NCBI GenBank assembly: GCA_052161645.1
Contig: CP197414.1
DNA from: Laterigemmans sp052161645
GTDB lineage: Bacteria; Planctomycetota; Planctomycetia; Pirellulales; Pirellulaceae
Length of the DNA stretch: 64,000 nucleotides
Strand: one strand, 5' to 3'
Below, piece by piece: positions 28,794-38,420 of this stretch. Each line of letters begins with the position of its first letter. Position 1 is the stretch's first letter. Under the pieces are notes generated by a model. That model did no database searches. It worked only from the letters and a program-made list of their open reading frames with translations, and was not told the origin of the DNA. The translations under genes and the position numbers were made by a program.

Positions 28794-30164
28794 ATGCAAA
28801 GAAAACAAGTTTCGAAACTTCAAAGCCGAAATCGCAGTTCGCGGCGGCTGGGGACGGAGTTCCTCGAAAGCCGGCAACTCATGGCGGCCGACCTTGGCAT
28901 CTCGCCGGACATTAGGTCAGCCATGCTGTTGCGAATTCAGAGCAGCGGCGTTGATGTTAGCGCCGTCGTCTCGCAAATCCGATCCAGTGGAATGAGCACA
29001 CAGCAGTTGATGGCGATGCGACAGCAGATCGCTGGCAACCCGGTTGCTCAGGCTGCTATTCAGCAAAGGTTGCAGGAAACGTTCGTGCAAACCGATCCGT
29101 CGACGGACTCGGTTGCAAACGAAGTGCCTGCGACGGAACCCATGGCATTGATGCCAACTCCAAGCACGGCTGATGCGTCGGAACCGGTCACGACCGAGCC
29201 GTCGCAGCAGGACGATTCGCCGAGTGAAACATCGCTACTTGAGACAGTTCGTGAACGAGTCGAAACCAGAGTTGGCAACCGCTTTGACGGTGAGATTCCT
29301 GAGCGGCTTCAGGAACGCGTTGCCGAGCGACGCGAAAGCGGTATCGACGGCCGCCAAGGTGGACCACTGAATCGACTTCGCGCCGTTGCTGATCGTGTTG
29401 AAGTCGATCCGAGTGAGTTCGTCGTTCGTGATGAGGACGGCTCGATCGACCGTGAAGCCACTCGCGCTAACGTTCGTGAGCGAGTCGAGAACAGTGAAGT
29501 TGCCAACAGCATTCGCGACCGTGTCAGTGAACGTTTTGATGGCGAGATTCCTGAGCGGCTTCAGGAACGTGTTGCCGAGCGACGCGAAAGCGGTATCGAC
29601 GGCCGCCCAGGTGGGCCACTGAATCGACTTCGTGCTATCGCTGATCGCGTTGAAGTCGATCCGAGTGAGTTCGTGGTCCGTGATGAGGACGGCTCGATCG
29701 ACCGCGAAGCCACTCGCGCTAACGTTCGTGAGCGAGTCGAAAACAGTGAACTGGCCAACAACATTCGCGACCGTGTCAGTGAACGTTTTGATGGCGAGAT
29801 TCCTGTGTGGCTTCAAGAAAGCCTATCGCCGAATACGGCTCAACCGACGCTCGGTGCTCCACTCGTCTCATCATTGGGACGTCAGGATGTGAATCGTGAT
29901 GGTGCCTTTTCCGCAGTGGACGCTCTATTGGTGATCAACGCGATCAACGATCCTGATAAAGGGTACGACGAACTCGTCGATGTCAATCTTGATGGACAAG
30001 TGACAGCCATCGACGCACTGCAGGTCATCAACTCGATGAACCGACGGTCAGCACCACCACCTGCGATTGTCGCCCCGATGGGTGCTGCCGCCATCGACGA
30101 TGTGTTTGCTCGTGGCCTTGATGATGTCGACGACGAGGAAGACGAACTCTTTTTTCTCGTATAG
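28794..30164 (+). CDS. Dockerin-like secreted protein with 84-residue repeats
   Basis: 456 residues from ATG 28794, which directly precedes the basic export region and the LEPR-XLL type motif 'TEFLESRQLMAAD'. A Gln/Ser-rich helical part is followed by two almost identical 84-residue units (about 163-330) beginning 'RFDGEIPERLQERV' and containing 'VDPSEFVVRDEDGSIDRE'; a third is cut short and continues as 'RFDGEIPVWLQ'. The C-terminus has paired dockerin loops ('DVNRDGAFSAVDA', 'DVNLDGQVTAIDA'). A binding or scaffold role outside the cell is likely; no catalytic site is seen. The acidic, repeated 'DEDGS' stretch may bind calcium. Confidence 0.75.
   Translation: MQRKQVSKLQSRNRSSRRLGTEFLESRQLMAADLGISPDIRSAMLLRIQSSGVDVSAVVSQIRSSGMSTQQLMAMRQQIAGNPVAQAAIQQRLQETFVQTDPSTDSVANEVPATEPMALMPTPSTADASEPVTTEPSQQDDSPSETSLLETVRERVETRVGNRFDGEIPERLQERVAERRESGIDGRQGGPLNRLRAVADRVEVDPSEFVVRDEDGSIDREATRANVRERVENSEVANSIRDRVSERFDGEIPERLQERVAERRESGIDGRPGGPLNRLRAIADRVEVDPSEFVVRDEDGSIDREATRANVRERVENSELANNIRDRVSERFDGEIPVWLQESLSPNTAQPTLGAPLVSSLGRQDVNRDGAFSAVDALLVINAINDPDKGYDELVDVNLDGQVTAIDALQVINSMNRRSAPPPAIVAPMGAAAIDDVFARGLDDVDDEEDELFFLV
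29280..29783 (+). repeat. Two tandem 252-bp coding repeats
   Basis: Units start at 29280 and 29532 with a period of exactly 252 bases; a third begins at 29784 and diverges after about 25 bases. The few substitutions are mostly silent or conservative, indicating recent duplication. Confidence 0.9.
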
Positions 30165-30413
30165 CGCATTGAAACATGGCTTAGCAAAGCGATGCGGTTC
30201 AGCTTCCACCTGAAATCCTCTTCGCGAGATACCTACAAGCGAAGCAGTTCTGTAAACAACGGTTCTGCTTTGCATTTCATGACTCACACGGCGTCTCGAC
30301 AACGAATTGAAATTGCACGCAGTCAAATTAATCGACACCCTGCCAGGGCAAATTTGCGCTGGTCTCACAACATGGAAACTTATTTAGAGCCTATCCGAAA
30401 AGGATATTTAAGA

Positions 30414-31022
30414 ATGCAAACGAAGGAACAAGTCCAATATTCAATGGATACAATTCAACGTGCAACGTTATGGGCTGGGAACCGCTGGCCCCGGCCACCG
30501 TACGCATTGCTTTCCCTAACAGCGCTGTGTTTCATCTTGTCCCCACTCCAAGACTGCGTTGCGCAAGATGCAACGCTTACCGGAAATTGGAAATATGCAT
30601 CTGAGAAAAAAAACGAGGACGCACGACTTACGGCAATTGATAAAGCGACTGATGGACTCAACTTTCTGATGCGGGGACGGGCACGTGACTTGTTGCGAGA
30701 GAAGACCAAGCCAAAAGCTACGCTCGAGATAACAGATGGCGGACATCAGGTCGCAATTGAGGTAGAAAAACGACGCATTAAATTTCAGACGGACGGTTCA
30801 CCTATCCAGGTGAAAAATCAAGGGGAGACTGCGACGATCCGGGCCAAGCGAAAAGATGGGAAATTGACAGTCGAGAGCCAAGGACAAAACGGCGTTCAGA
30901 CCATCGTGTACACGGTGTCAGACGATGGAACGCAACTACTCCTCGAAACGACGCTCATGGTAGCTAAAATCGAGAAAGCGGTGCGCTGGAAGTCAACTTA
31001 CCTCAGAACGGAGAATCAGTAG
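30414..31022 (+). CDS. Small secreted protein, unknown
   Basis: 202 residues from ATG 30414, preceded by GAAAAGGA. The N-terminus carries a long signal segment ('YALLSLTALCFILSPL', about 30-46) ending near 'VAQDATL'. The mature part is a Lys/Thr-rich beta protein with 'LTGNWKY' at its start and repeated short strands ('ATIRAKRKDGKLTV'), recalling lipocalin-like 'GTW' folds. No specific family is claimed. It has no tight operon link: 391 bases follow before the start of the next gene at 31309 minus intervening sequence. Confidence 0.55.
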   Translation: MQTKEQVQYSMDTIQRATLWAGNRWPRPPYALLSLTALCFILSPLQDCVAQDATLTGNWKYASEKKNEDARLTAIDKATDGLNFLMRGRARDLLREKTKPKATLEITDGGHQVAIEVEKRRIKFQTDGSPIQVKNQGETATIRAKRKDGKLTVESQGQNGVQTIVYTVSDDGTQLLLETTLMVAKIEKAVRWKSTYLRTENQ

Positions 31023-31308
31023 CTGATCGGCCCGGTGTCAAGCGAGCCGCAGTCCCAACAGCTTTGTTCGACATGCTGAGAATCCGGGTCCGACTCATGA
31101 AGATACAGTGTTCGTCAAGAGGAATCTCCCAGAACACGCTCACCTCGAGTGACATCCGAAACACCATTTGGCTATCCTTAAGGCGCAGGAACCAAGATGT
31201 CTTTGAAAAACACTTGGCCCGAACACACAATCACCGACCAAGGAAGCCGAATCAACCAACGGCGTCTTCGAACAATACCTTCACTTCTTGAAAAACTAGG
31301 AAACCGAA

Positions 31309-31947
31309 ATGCTTAAATCGCTTTTGATCGCCTCCGTCGCGTTGGTCGCTTCTTGCAACATTGGATTCGCGCAGGGCCCGCTTCGCGGAAAGAAACCAGC
31401 GGGACGGATCGTCGTTGCACCGGGGCAACAGACTAGCACCGAGTCGAACGACAAACGACAGGATGTCGAGGGTGCCATCTGGGAGTTCAAGGTCTTCGAT
31501 CACACGGAGAAGGATCTCGCGAAAGCCGTGCATATGACAGGAAAGATTCGTGTCAAGCAGTCGTCCGTCTTCGCTGTTGGGAAGGTAAAGTTTCACAACC
31601 AAGAGAACAAGGAAGAAGACGGAGAGGAAGCTCGCGAGAAAATCGGCAATGAGAATCTCCAAAAAGAAGGTCTACAGTCGCAACTTCGAAACCGCCTTTC
31701 CCAGAAGTTGAATCGGAAAGAAGATGAGCAATCTGGTGGTGAGCGAATTGGTGACATCTCAAAAGGTGGATCAAACAAATACAAGTACCAGTTTGACCAA
31801 GATGACCAGTATCCGCTTTCTGGGCTCGTGAGCGTGACACCTGATCCGCAAAAGAAGAACGGAGTCTGGTCCGGCAACTACGAAGAGTTTTCCGCTGGCA
31901 AAAAAGTCAAACGCTGGCGTTTCGAGATGCGGAAGATAGAAGAATAG
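31309..31947 (+). CDS. Small secreted protein, unknown
   Basis: 212 residues with a signal peptide (about 1-22, 'LLIASVALVASCNIGFAQG'). The mature part is very rich in charged residues: a strand pair around 'GAIWEFKVFD', a long Lys/Glu/Gln helix (about 95-150), then 'GVWSGNYEEFSAGKKVKRWRFEMR'. No family recognised. It lies 51 bases upstream of the RND efflux operon on the same strand and may share its transcript. The start is ATG 31309, preceded by a GAAACCGAA purine stretch. Confidence 0.55.
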   Translation: MLKSLLIASVALVASCNIGFAQGPLRGKKPAGRIVVAPGQQTSTESNDKRQDVEGAIWEFKVFDHTEKDLAKAVHMTGKIRVKQSSVFAVGKVKFHNQENKEEDGEEAREKIGNENLQKEGLQSQLRNRLSQKLNRKEDEQSGGERIGDISKGGSNKYKYQFDQDDQYPLSGLVSVTPDPQKKNGVWSGNYEEFSAGKKVKRWRFEMRKIEE

Positions 31948-31998
31948 GGCCCGTCCGTTGATCATTTCAGGAGTCGATTACGCAATGGTTTCTGCTTT

Positions 31999-33381
31999 AT
32001 GAAGATGCGACTCTGGGATGGTCGGGCGAGTGCAAAGAAGCTTCTCATTTTCCCACCAATCGTACTCGGCCTCGTCTTTTACGGTTGGATGGTATGGCGG
32101 GGCGAGCCACCTGCCAGGCGTGACTTGTTGGAAGCAAGTCGTGTCCTTCGCGTCATGAGTGTCGCTAAGATGGATACCGTACCGATTGTGATTGGACACG
32201 GGACGGTCGAGCCGGAACAGATTTGGCGGGCAATCGCTGAAGTGAAAGGCCGAGTGATCATGGTTCATGATCGACTCGCGTCTGGCGGATTGATTAACGC
32301 CGGCGAGGAGTTGCTGCGAATCGATCCCATTGAATACGAACTCGCGGTCGCGCAGCTTGAAGCTGACATTGAGCAGGCCAACGCGCAACTGGCCGAGTTG
32401 CAAGCACAAACGGAAAACTACTCGGCTTCATTGGCCATCGAGCAAGCGTCACTTGCTTTAATCGAAAAGGAGCTTGGACGACTTCGCACTTTGAACCGAA
32501 CCAATGCAACATCGGATTCGGAGGTGGATGCCAAGGAGCGTGAGTATCTGGCACAGCGTCAAAGCGTGCAGAATCTCGAGAACTCAATCAGCCTGATTCC
32601 TTCCCAACGTAAGTCGCTTCAGGCAACTGTTGCGGTCAAGGAAACAAAACTGCAACAGGCAAAGATCGATTTGGAGAAGACGAAGATTGTCGCTCCATTC
32701 GATTGCCGGCTTGGCGACTTAAGTATCGAGATTGGCCAGTTTCTTGGTGCTGGCGAAGTTCTCTTTGAGGCCCTGAGCACGGCAGCCGTCGAATTGGATG
32801 CTCAGGTAGCTCCCCATGATGCACAAAGGTTGGTTGATTTGGAAAACGCAACTTTGATGCCAGGAAGTTTGTCGCCAGAGCAAATCCGTGAGGTGATGGA
32901 CCTGAGCGTTACGGTTCGACTCCGCAGCGGTGACACGGTCGCCGAATGGGACGGGCGGGTTGGACGGTTACGTGAGCAATTCGATACCCAAACTCGAACG
33001 CTGGGAATCGTCGTTGTCGTTGATGAACCCTACGAAAAGATCATTCCTGGCCAACGTCCTGCACTCGTGCGCGGGATGTACTGCGAAGTTGAACTTCGTG
33101 CACCGGAGCGCGAGCGACGCATCGTGATCCCGCGTTCGGCGCTCACGCAGGGACATGTTTACATTTTGGATCAGGAAAATCGATTACGACGTCAGGAGGT
33201 CGAAGTCGATTTTAGCCAAGCGGGTTTTGTCTGCTTGCGTTCTGGACTTCAAAGCGGAGACATCCTGGTCGTTTCGGACGCAACGCCAGCAATTGAAGGC
33301 ATGTTGGTGGAGCCGGTTGAGGATGCGGACCTGCTAGGGAGACTCACTCGGGAGGCTTCCGCGAGGAGATCTACCGAGTGA
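31999..33381 (+). CDS. RND efflux periplasmic adaptor (HlyD/AcrA family)
   Basis: 460 residues. One N-terminal membrane helix ('LLIFPPIVLGLVFYGWMV', about 13-31) is followed by a half lipoyl domain ('GRVIMVHDRL', 'GEELLRIDPIEYE'), a coiled-coil hairpin (about 118-225, Gln/Ala/Glu-rich), the second lipoyl half ('KIVAPFDCRLGDLSIEIGQFL') and a beta-barrel with 'PRSALTQG'. It links the inner-membrane pump encoded next to an outer-membrane channel. Its stop overlaps the pump's start by four bases. No TolC-type gene is in the window, so the channel must be elsewhere. Confidence 0.88.
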   Translation: MKMRLWDGRASAKKLLIFPPIVLGLVFYGWMVWRGEPPARRDLLEASRVLRVMSVAKMDTVPIVIGHGTVEPEQIWRAIAEVKGRVIMVHDRLASGGLINAGEELLRIDPIEYELAVAQLEADIEQANAQLAELQAQTENYSASLAIEQASLALIEKELGRLRTLNRTNATSDSEVDAKEREYLAQRQSVQNLENSISLIPSQRKSLQATVAVKETKLQQAKIDLEKTKIVAPFDCRLGDLSIEIGQFLGAGEVLFEALSTAAVELDAQVAPHDAQRLVDLENATLMPGSLSPEQIREVMDLSVTVRLRSGDTVAEWDGRVGRLREQFDTQTRTLGIVVVVDEPYEKIIPGQRPALVRGMYCEVELRAPERERRIVIPRSALTQGHVYILDQENRLRRQEVEVDFSQAGFVCLRSGLQSGDILVVSDATPAIEGMLVEPVEDADLLGRLTREASARRSTE

Positions 33382-36300
33382 TCAGCTTCTTTGCCAGACA
33401 TCCGACAGCCGCCAACCTCTTGATGCTAATGTTTCTCGCTGCGGGGCTATTCAGCTTCGGCAGTCTTCGTCGCGAAACCTTTCCCGATTTTACGGCGAGT
33501 GAACTTGAGATCCGAGTCGTTTATCCGGGGGCGACGGCCCAGGAAGTCGAGGATGGGATCTGTCAAAGAATCGAAGACGCTTTGGACGGCGTCAAATTCA
33601 TCTTGGAAACACGCTCCGATGCTCGCGAAGGAGTTGGCACGGTCACGGTAGAAATGGACGACGCCGGAGATTTCCCAGCTTTCAAAGACGAAATTGATTC
33701 GGCAATCGCATCGATCGACAATTTTCCGACCGACGCCGAAGAAGCGATCATTACGCAACTCAATACAACCGATTTCGTAATCGGTATGCTGGTAACCGGA
33801 GCGATGACTCCGCCCGACCTCAAAGCGTATTGCGAGGACCTCAAGCGGCGACTGCAACAGATTGACGAAATCTCGTTGGTTGAAGTGAAGGGATTTTCAG
33901 ATCATCAGCTTCGTATCGAATTGTCGGCCACTGAGCTGCAGCGATACAATTTAAGCGTTTCCGATGTTGCGAGTATCGTTAGCCGACAAAGCGTCGATTT
34001 GCCCTCGGGAGCGATTCAAACGCGCGATCAAGACATTCTTGTGCGTTTCGTTGAACAGCGACGTTCACCGTCAGAACTTGAAGACCTGGTGATTCTGGGT
34101 TCGGAGGGTGGAACCGACGTGCGACTCCGCGATGTCGGCCAGGTTGCCGATCTGTTCGAACTCGACGAAGACAAAGTATGGGTGAAGGGCCGTCGCGCGG
34201 GCTTGGTCAATGTCAGCAAAACTTCCAATCAAGATGCGATTCGTGTTGCGGATGCGGTGAAACAATTCGTTGCCGATGAACGTCTACGGCAGCCGAACGT
34301 CGAACTCCTGGTGACACGCGATGGTTCGACACTGGTACGCGACCGATTGCAAATGCTGGTGAAGAACGGATTGCAAGGCGTATTGCTCGTCTTTCTTGCG
34401 ATGTGGATGTTCTTCAACGTCCGTCTTTCATTCTGGGTTGTGATGAGCCTGCCGGTCTCGTTTCTTGGGGCTTTCTTTTTCCTCCCGCACCTCGACCTTA
34501 CCATCAACATGATGACGATGGTCGGCATGCTTCTTGCCCTCGGATTGTTGATGGATGATGGCATTGTCATCGCCGAGAATATCGCAGCTCATCGAGAGCG
34601 CGGAAAACCGGCGATGGAAGCGGCTATCGAAGGAGTTTCCGAAGTCGCGGCAGGCGTTTTCTCGTCTTTTGTAACGACCATTTGTGTGCTTGGACCATTG
34701 GCGTTTCTGTCGGGTAACATCGGCAAAGTGCTCAAGGTGATTCCAATCATCCTGATTGTTGTCATGGCGGTGAGCCTGATCGAAGCGTTTTGTATTCTTC
34801 CCGCCCACCTCGGTCATTCGCTGCATCATGAAAAGCAACCTGGGATCATTCGACGCCGCTTTGAACGCTTCATTGAATTCCTACGAGAAGCCATCGTTGG
34901 CCGTGCTGTCGATGCGCTTCTTCGATGGCGTTTCCTGTGGTTGGGCTCCGTCGCGGGAGTCTTTCTCGTTTCGCTAGGGTTGTGGGCCGGTGGCGTGGTA
35001 CGGTTCCAAGCCTTCCCGGAATTAGATGGAGATGTTGTGGTCGCAAGACTTCTGCTTCCCCAGGGGACGCCACTCTCACGCACAGAAACCATTGTCGGCG
35101 ACATCACAGGTGCATTAGATCGAGTGAACGATCGATTCGCAGATCGTCAGCCAGACAATCAACAACTCGTTCAAACAACCTACGCCCAGTTCAACCAGAA
35201 CTCAGACGCATTTGAGAATGGACCGCATGTCGCCACCGTCTATGCCAATTTACTGAGTGCAGAAATTCGAGACGCTCGTATTGACGAGGTGCTTGATGCT
35301 TGGCGAACCGAGGTCGGCGAGCAGGCGGATGTCTTGAGTCTGACATACACAGAACCTTCCTTCGGGCCCGCTGGGCGTCCCATCGAAATCCGCATTCAAC
35401 ATACAGATATTGCGACGCTCAAAACTGCCGCAACCGGCGTGATTGCTGAACTATCAACTTATGAAGGCGTCAACAATTTGTCGGATGACCTTCGAGTCGG
35501 CAAACCCGAGATGCGACTGCGGATGCGGGATGGAACGGCTGGTCTGAATTTGGATGCAGCAAGCATATCGAGCCAACTGCGTGCCGCCTTGCAAGGTGAG
35601 ATTGTCGATAAAATTTTGGTTCAAGGCGAGTCCTACGAGATTGATGTACGACTGCGTGAACCTGACCGCGACAGTCTTGAAGAGCTGTCATCCTTTCTAA
35701 TTGTGTTGCCCGATGGAAAGCAAGTCCCACTCGGATCTATCGTCGATATTGAAGTCGAGCGAGGGTGGTCGCGGGTTTCACGCGTGGATGGCCTACGGAC
35801 GGTAACGGTTCGTGGCGACGTAGACACGCGTCTGGCAAACACCGCCTCGATCGTTAATCAGTTCGAGGACGGTTTCATGCTGACTTACCTCTTCGAGCAT
35901 CCGTCGGTCTCGATCTCAATCGAAGGAGAGCATACAGAGTCGGCAAAGACGACCAGCTCGATGGGGCAAGCAATGATCGTTGGGGTCTTGGGCGTCTTCA
36001 TCCTGTTAAGCTTCCAGTTCAGAAGCTACGTCGAGCCGTTGATTGTGATGGCGGCAATCCCGTTCGCCCTAATCGGCGTGATCATCGGGCACCTTATTCT
36101 TGGGATTGATATTTCCATGCCCAGTCTCTTGGGATTCGTATCGCTATCCGGGATCGTGGTCAACGATTCCATCTTACTGGTCCTGTTCATCAAACGCGCC
36201 CGTGAACAGGGAAACGACATTCAGCGTGCCGCTGCACTCGCCAGTCGACAGCGATTCCGAGCGATCTTCATCACATCGCTGACCACGATCGCTGGACTAC

Positions 36301-36491
36301 TCCCACTTCTTGCAGAGCAAAGCCTTCAGGCTCAGGTGCTGATTCCACTAGCCGTCAGCATCACAGCGGGGCTAATGGCGTCCACCGTTCTAGTCCTGCT
36401 CGTCATCCCATGCCTCTACGTCATTCTCGAGGACCTCGGACTCGCAAGTTCACGCAATCGTTTAGGTCGCCGTGTCGAGCCGCAAGACTAA
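33378..36491 (+). CDS. RND efflux transporter (AcrB/HAE1-like permease)
   Basis: 1037 residues, the usual family length. Start GTG 33378 overlaps the adaptor stop (GTGA). Twelve membrane helices in two halves are visible; the first helix 'AANLLMLMFLAAGLFSFGSL' is followed by the porter entry 'FPDFTASELEIRVVYPGA'. The fourth helix carries the proton-relay pair in 'LLMDDGIVIAEN' (DD), and 'GFVSLSGIVVNDSILL' is the matching motif in helix 10. It exports hydrophobic or amphiphilic substrates using proton motive force. Substrate cannot be told. It forms a two-gene operon with the adaptor; no local regulator gene was seen. Confidence 0.9.
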   Translation: MISFFARHPTAANLLMLMFLAAGLFSFGSLRRETFPDFTASELEIRVVYPGATAQEVEDGICQRIEDALDGVKFILETRSDAREGVGTVTVEMDDAGDFPAFKDEIDSAIASIDNFPTDAEEAIITQLNTTDFVIGMLVTGAMTPPDLKAYCEDLKRRLQQIDEISLVEVKGFSDHQLRIELSATELQRYNLSVSDVASIVSRQSVDLPSGAIQTRDQDILVRFVEQRRSPSELEDLVILGSEGGTDVRLRDVGQVADLFELDEDKVWVKGRRAGLVNVSKTSNQDAIRVADAVKQFVADERLRQPNVELLVTRDGSTLVRDRLQMLVKNGLQGVLLVFLAMWMFFNVRLSFWVVMSLPVSFLGAFFFLPHLDLTINMMTMVGMLLALGLLMDDGIVIAENIAAHRERGKPAMEAAIEGVSEVAAGVFSSFVTTICVLGPLAFLSGNIGKVLKVIPIILIVVMAVSLIEAFCILPAHLGHSLHHEKQPGIIRRRFERFIEFLREAIVGRAVDALLRWRFLWLGSVAGVFLVSLGLWAGGVVRFQAFPELDGDVVVARLLLPQGTPLSRTETIVGDITGALDRVNDRFADRQPDNQQLVQTTYAQFNQNSDAFENGPHVATVYANLLSAEIRDARIDEVLDAWRTEVGEQADVLSLTYTEPSFGPAGRPIEIRIQHTDIATLKTAATGVIAELSTYEGVNNLSDDLRVGKPEMRLRMRDGTAGLNLDAASISSQLRAALQGEIVDKILVQGESYEIDVRLREPDRDSLEELSSFLIVLPDGKQVPLGSIVDIEVERGWSRVSRVDGLRTVTVRGDVDTRLANTASIVNQFEDGFMLTYLFEHPSVSISIEGEHTESAKTTSSMGQAMIVGVLGVFILLSFQFRSYVEPLIVMAAIPFALIGVIIGHLILGIDISMPSLLGFVSLSGIVVNDSILLVLFIKRAREQGNDIQRAAALASRQRFRAIFITSLTTIAGLLPLLAEQSLQAQVLIPLAVSITAGLMASTVLVLLVIPCLYVILEDLGLASSRNRLGRRVEPQD

Positions 36492-36712
36492 GTGGACCTC
36501 GAAACTTAATGGCTGAATCTTAGCCATCATCAGAATCGGTTGCTGTCCGTATTCAACGCGGCGGTTGGACCAACATACCGCACGAAGGAGTTCCGCAAAT
36601 TGTCGGCGGTGCGAGACACCGAAGCAGTTTCGAGCCCCGACGATTCCGTCTACCGGCGGCCGACTTCGGAGCGTCGCTTTCGTCGTTCGGGGTAAATTGG
36701 CGAGCTGAAAAG
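36492..36712. other. Spacer before terminase fragment copy 2
   Basis: No supported gene. The sequence next to the fragment's stop codon is partly shared with the flank of copy 3 (GCTTCGCTT...CGTTG(A/G)AGTTCT around 36718-36740). Confidence 0.4.
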
Positions 36713-36972
36713 TTAGCTTCGCTTTCTGCGTTGAAGTTCTCTGAAACTAACCCGTTCACGCTCCGGTGCAGATGGTCGATCGGTTCCGAACAACAACGCT
36801 CCCTGCATCGAGGCGGCGACGGCGGAACCGACGAGGCAGTCGAGCCAGTGGTTGTCGGGTTGTTCGGGGCGGGCTTTCCATTCGTCGACTGTTCGGCTGC
36901 GGCCTTCGGTGCGGACGAAGTACTCAGCGGTGACTTGCTCGGCGAACATGCGGTGTTGGTCAAAGCGATCGC
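36713..36972 (-). pseudogene. Terminase large subunit C-terminal fragment, copy 2
   Basis: It encodes 'HRMFAEQVTAEYFVRTEGR', 'TVDEWKARPEQPDNHWLDC', 'LVGSAVAASMQGALLFGTDRPS' and a basic tail ending 'RRKRS' before the stop at 36713. All ATPase and nuclease motifs are missing. It is very close to copy 3 (48.38 kb), including the stop codon and sequence beyond it, and less close to copy 1. It has no phage neighbours, so it is a detached copy. It marks the left border of the TetR/DUF1254 module. Confidence 0.55.
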
Positions 36973-37262
36973 CAATGACGCATCGTCGACGCTACAAGAA
37001 GGCTACGAAAAACCAAGCATCCACGATCGCGTTGGTTAACCAGTGTGCACGGAGTGTCTAAACCCATTGAACTGCCACCCGCGATCACCCGGCGTCGGAG
37101 GCCGGAGCACCGAACAGGATCGTGAAAAGTCGCTTCGGTGTGGGATACCGACAGCATTTTTCCGAAAGTCTCCGAGCTGGCGGCTGGTCCACCCGCCGCG
37201 CCGAACGCTCATCGCCATTTGCAGGAGGTCAATTTCACCGACGCAGCGAAATGTTGGGGGCC

Positions 37263-37316
37263 TCAGGGCCGTTCATGACCTCGCAATCACAGGTCCGAAT
37301 CCTGTCCCCGCAACTT
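37263..37316 (+). other. tRNA 3'-half-like remnant (possible attachment site)
   Basis: ACAGG-TCCGAAT-CCTGT (37289-37305) forms a five-pair T-arm with a loop one base from canonical, followed by CCCCGCAAC, the 3' acceptor strand style of initiator tRNA. No matching 5' acceptor strand or D-arm lies upstream, although a 'TTCATGA' stretch sits where an anticodon loop could be. A terminator follows at once, as after a real tRNA gene. Such 3' ends are typical scars of integrases that use tRNA genes. Confidence 0.4.
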
Positions 37317-37317
37317 G

Positions 37318-37358
37318 AACCCCACGGTAGCGAAAGATCGCCACCGTGGGGTTTCTTG
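37318..37358 (+). terminator. Rho-independent terminator
   Basis: AACCCCACGGT (37318-37328) pairs perfectly with ACCGTGGGGTT (37343-37353), followed by TCTTGTT. It directly follows the tRNA-like remnant. Confidence 0.8.
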
Positions 37359-37360
37359 TT

Positions 37361-37673
37361 GCGCTAGCGGAGAGACGGGGCCTCTTATCCCCATTATTCG
37401 CAAGGATTTGCGAGGCTTTGGCGAAGACCTATGTCTCTCTCCCGACTTCGCGCGCAACTGGATCGATGCGCACGCTCAGCCCTCGGCCACCTCAATTCGG
37501 GCCCAACCTCTCCGGCGTCTCTCTGTATCAGTTCCGCTGGGTCATCGAGGGATGGCTTCGCTCAATCGGTCCCAACCTCCTGGCTTCGGTGAGGGAAGGC
37601 AATGCGAAATCACGCTCCAACGGTGGCTAAATGGCGAATCCCGCGTTTGGCGAATTAATGCAGACGATTTAAT
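37361..37673. other. Intergenic stretch upstream of the TetR promoter
   Basis: No supported gene; the small frames here lack a ribosome site and family signals. Confidence 0.4.
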
Positions 37674-37702
37674 TTGACATCCTGACACGGTGTCACTACG
37701 AT
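37674..37702 (+). promoter_or_regulatory. tetR-type promoter with operator between -35 and -10
   Basis: TTGACA (37674-37679) and TACGAT (37697-37702) are 17 bases apart. Exactly between them lies the perfect palindrome TGACAC-G-GTGTCA (37683-37695). The start codon of the TetR gene is 10 bases after the -10 box. This arrangement fits autorepression. No second copy of the palindrome was found upstream of the DUF1254 genes. Confidence 0.6.
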
Positions 37703-37711
37703 ACTGAAACC

Positions 37712-38380
37712 ATGTCAGCATCTTCGAACAAATCTCCTCGTTTATCACCAAAGCAGCGAAAACGTGCGCGCCGCCACTCTCCGGATGAGGCCCGGCGAGA
37801 GATTATGGACAGTGCTGTCCGATTCTTATGGGAGCATAACTTCCGTGATTTGACGATCGGCGAACTGATGGCTCATACACCGCTCAGCCGTCCGGCGTTC
37901 TACCAGTATTTCAAGGATCTCCATCAATTGATCGAGTCGCTGCTGAGCGAGGTTGAGGCGGTGATGCATCAGACGGCTAATCCCTGGATCAACGGCGAGG
38001 GTGAACCGATCGCCGCGCTGAGGAAATCTCTCAAGGGAGTGGTGCAAACTTGTGTCGACCACGGGCCCGTTTTTCGAGCGGTCTCTGAAGCAGCGCCCCT
38101 CGACGAACGGCTCGAACAGACATGGTCCGCGTTCATGGGACTCTGGGACGACCAGGTCGAAGCTCGAATCAAATCTCAACAGCGGGAGGGATTGATTTCC
38201 AAATCACTCGATGCGAGACGAATTGCCAATGCATTGAATTCACTTGATGCAGCCCTGCTTATCGAGCATTTCGGCCGACGGCCACAAGGCGACCCAAAAG
38301 CTGTGCTCAAAACGTTGCACCACATCTGGGTTTCGACTTTGTATGGCGAGCTTCCGCGAAAACTGCATAGTAAACAGTGA
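37712..38380 (+). CDS. TetR family transcriptional regulator
   Basis: 222 residues. The N-terminal DNA-binding domain (about 28-75) has the family pattern 'ARREIMDSAVRFLWEHNF', 'LTIGELMAHTPLSRPAFYQYF' (landmarks TIGELM, FYQYFKD). The C-terminal ligand domain is helical. It precedes a DUF1254/DUF3302/HlyD-type gene set on the same strand and probably controls it and itself; a palindrome lies in its own promoter. A damaged copy of its recognition helix region occurs at 46334-46411, suggesting that the module was once duplicated. Confidence 0.88.
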   Translation: MSASSNKSPRLSPKQRKRARRHSPDEARREIMDSAVRFLWEHNFRDLTIGELMAHTPLSRPAFYQYFKDLHQLIESLLSEVEAVMHQTANPWINGEGEPIAALRKSLKGVVQTCVDHGPVFRAVSEAAPLDERLEQTWSAFMGLWDDQVEARIKSQQREGLISKSLDARRIANALNSLDAALLIEHFGRRPQGDPKAVLKTLHHIWVSTLYGELPRKLHSKQ

Positions 38381-38420
38381 ACTTGAGAAACACGACAAAG
38401 TTGGAAACAACAAAGGACAA

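Noticed and set aside
29235..29816. 193-codon minus-strand frame over the dockerin repeats
   Set aside because: It mirrors the 252-bp tandem repeat; the plus strand has the export motif and dockerin loops.
37263..37316. Complete tRNA gene
   Set aside because: Only the T-arm and 3' acceptor strand fit; no 5' acceptor strand or D-arm upstream.
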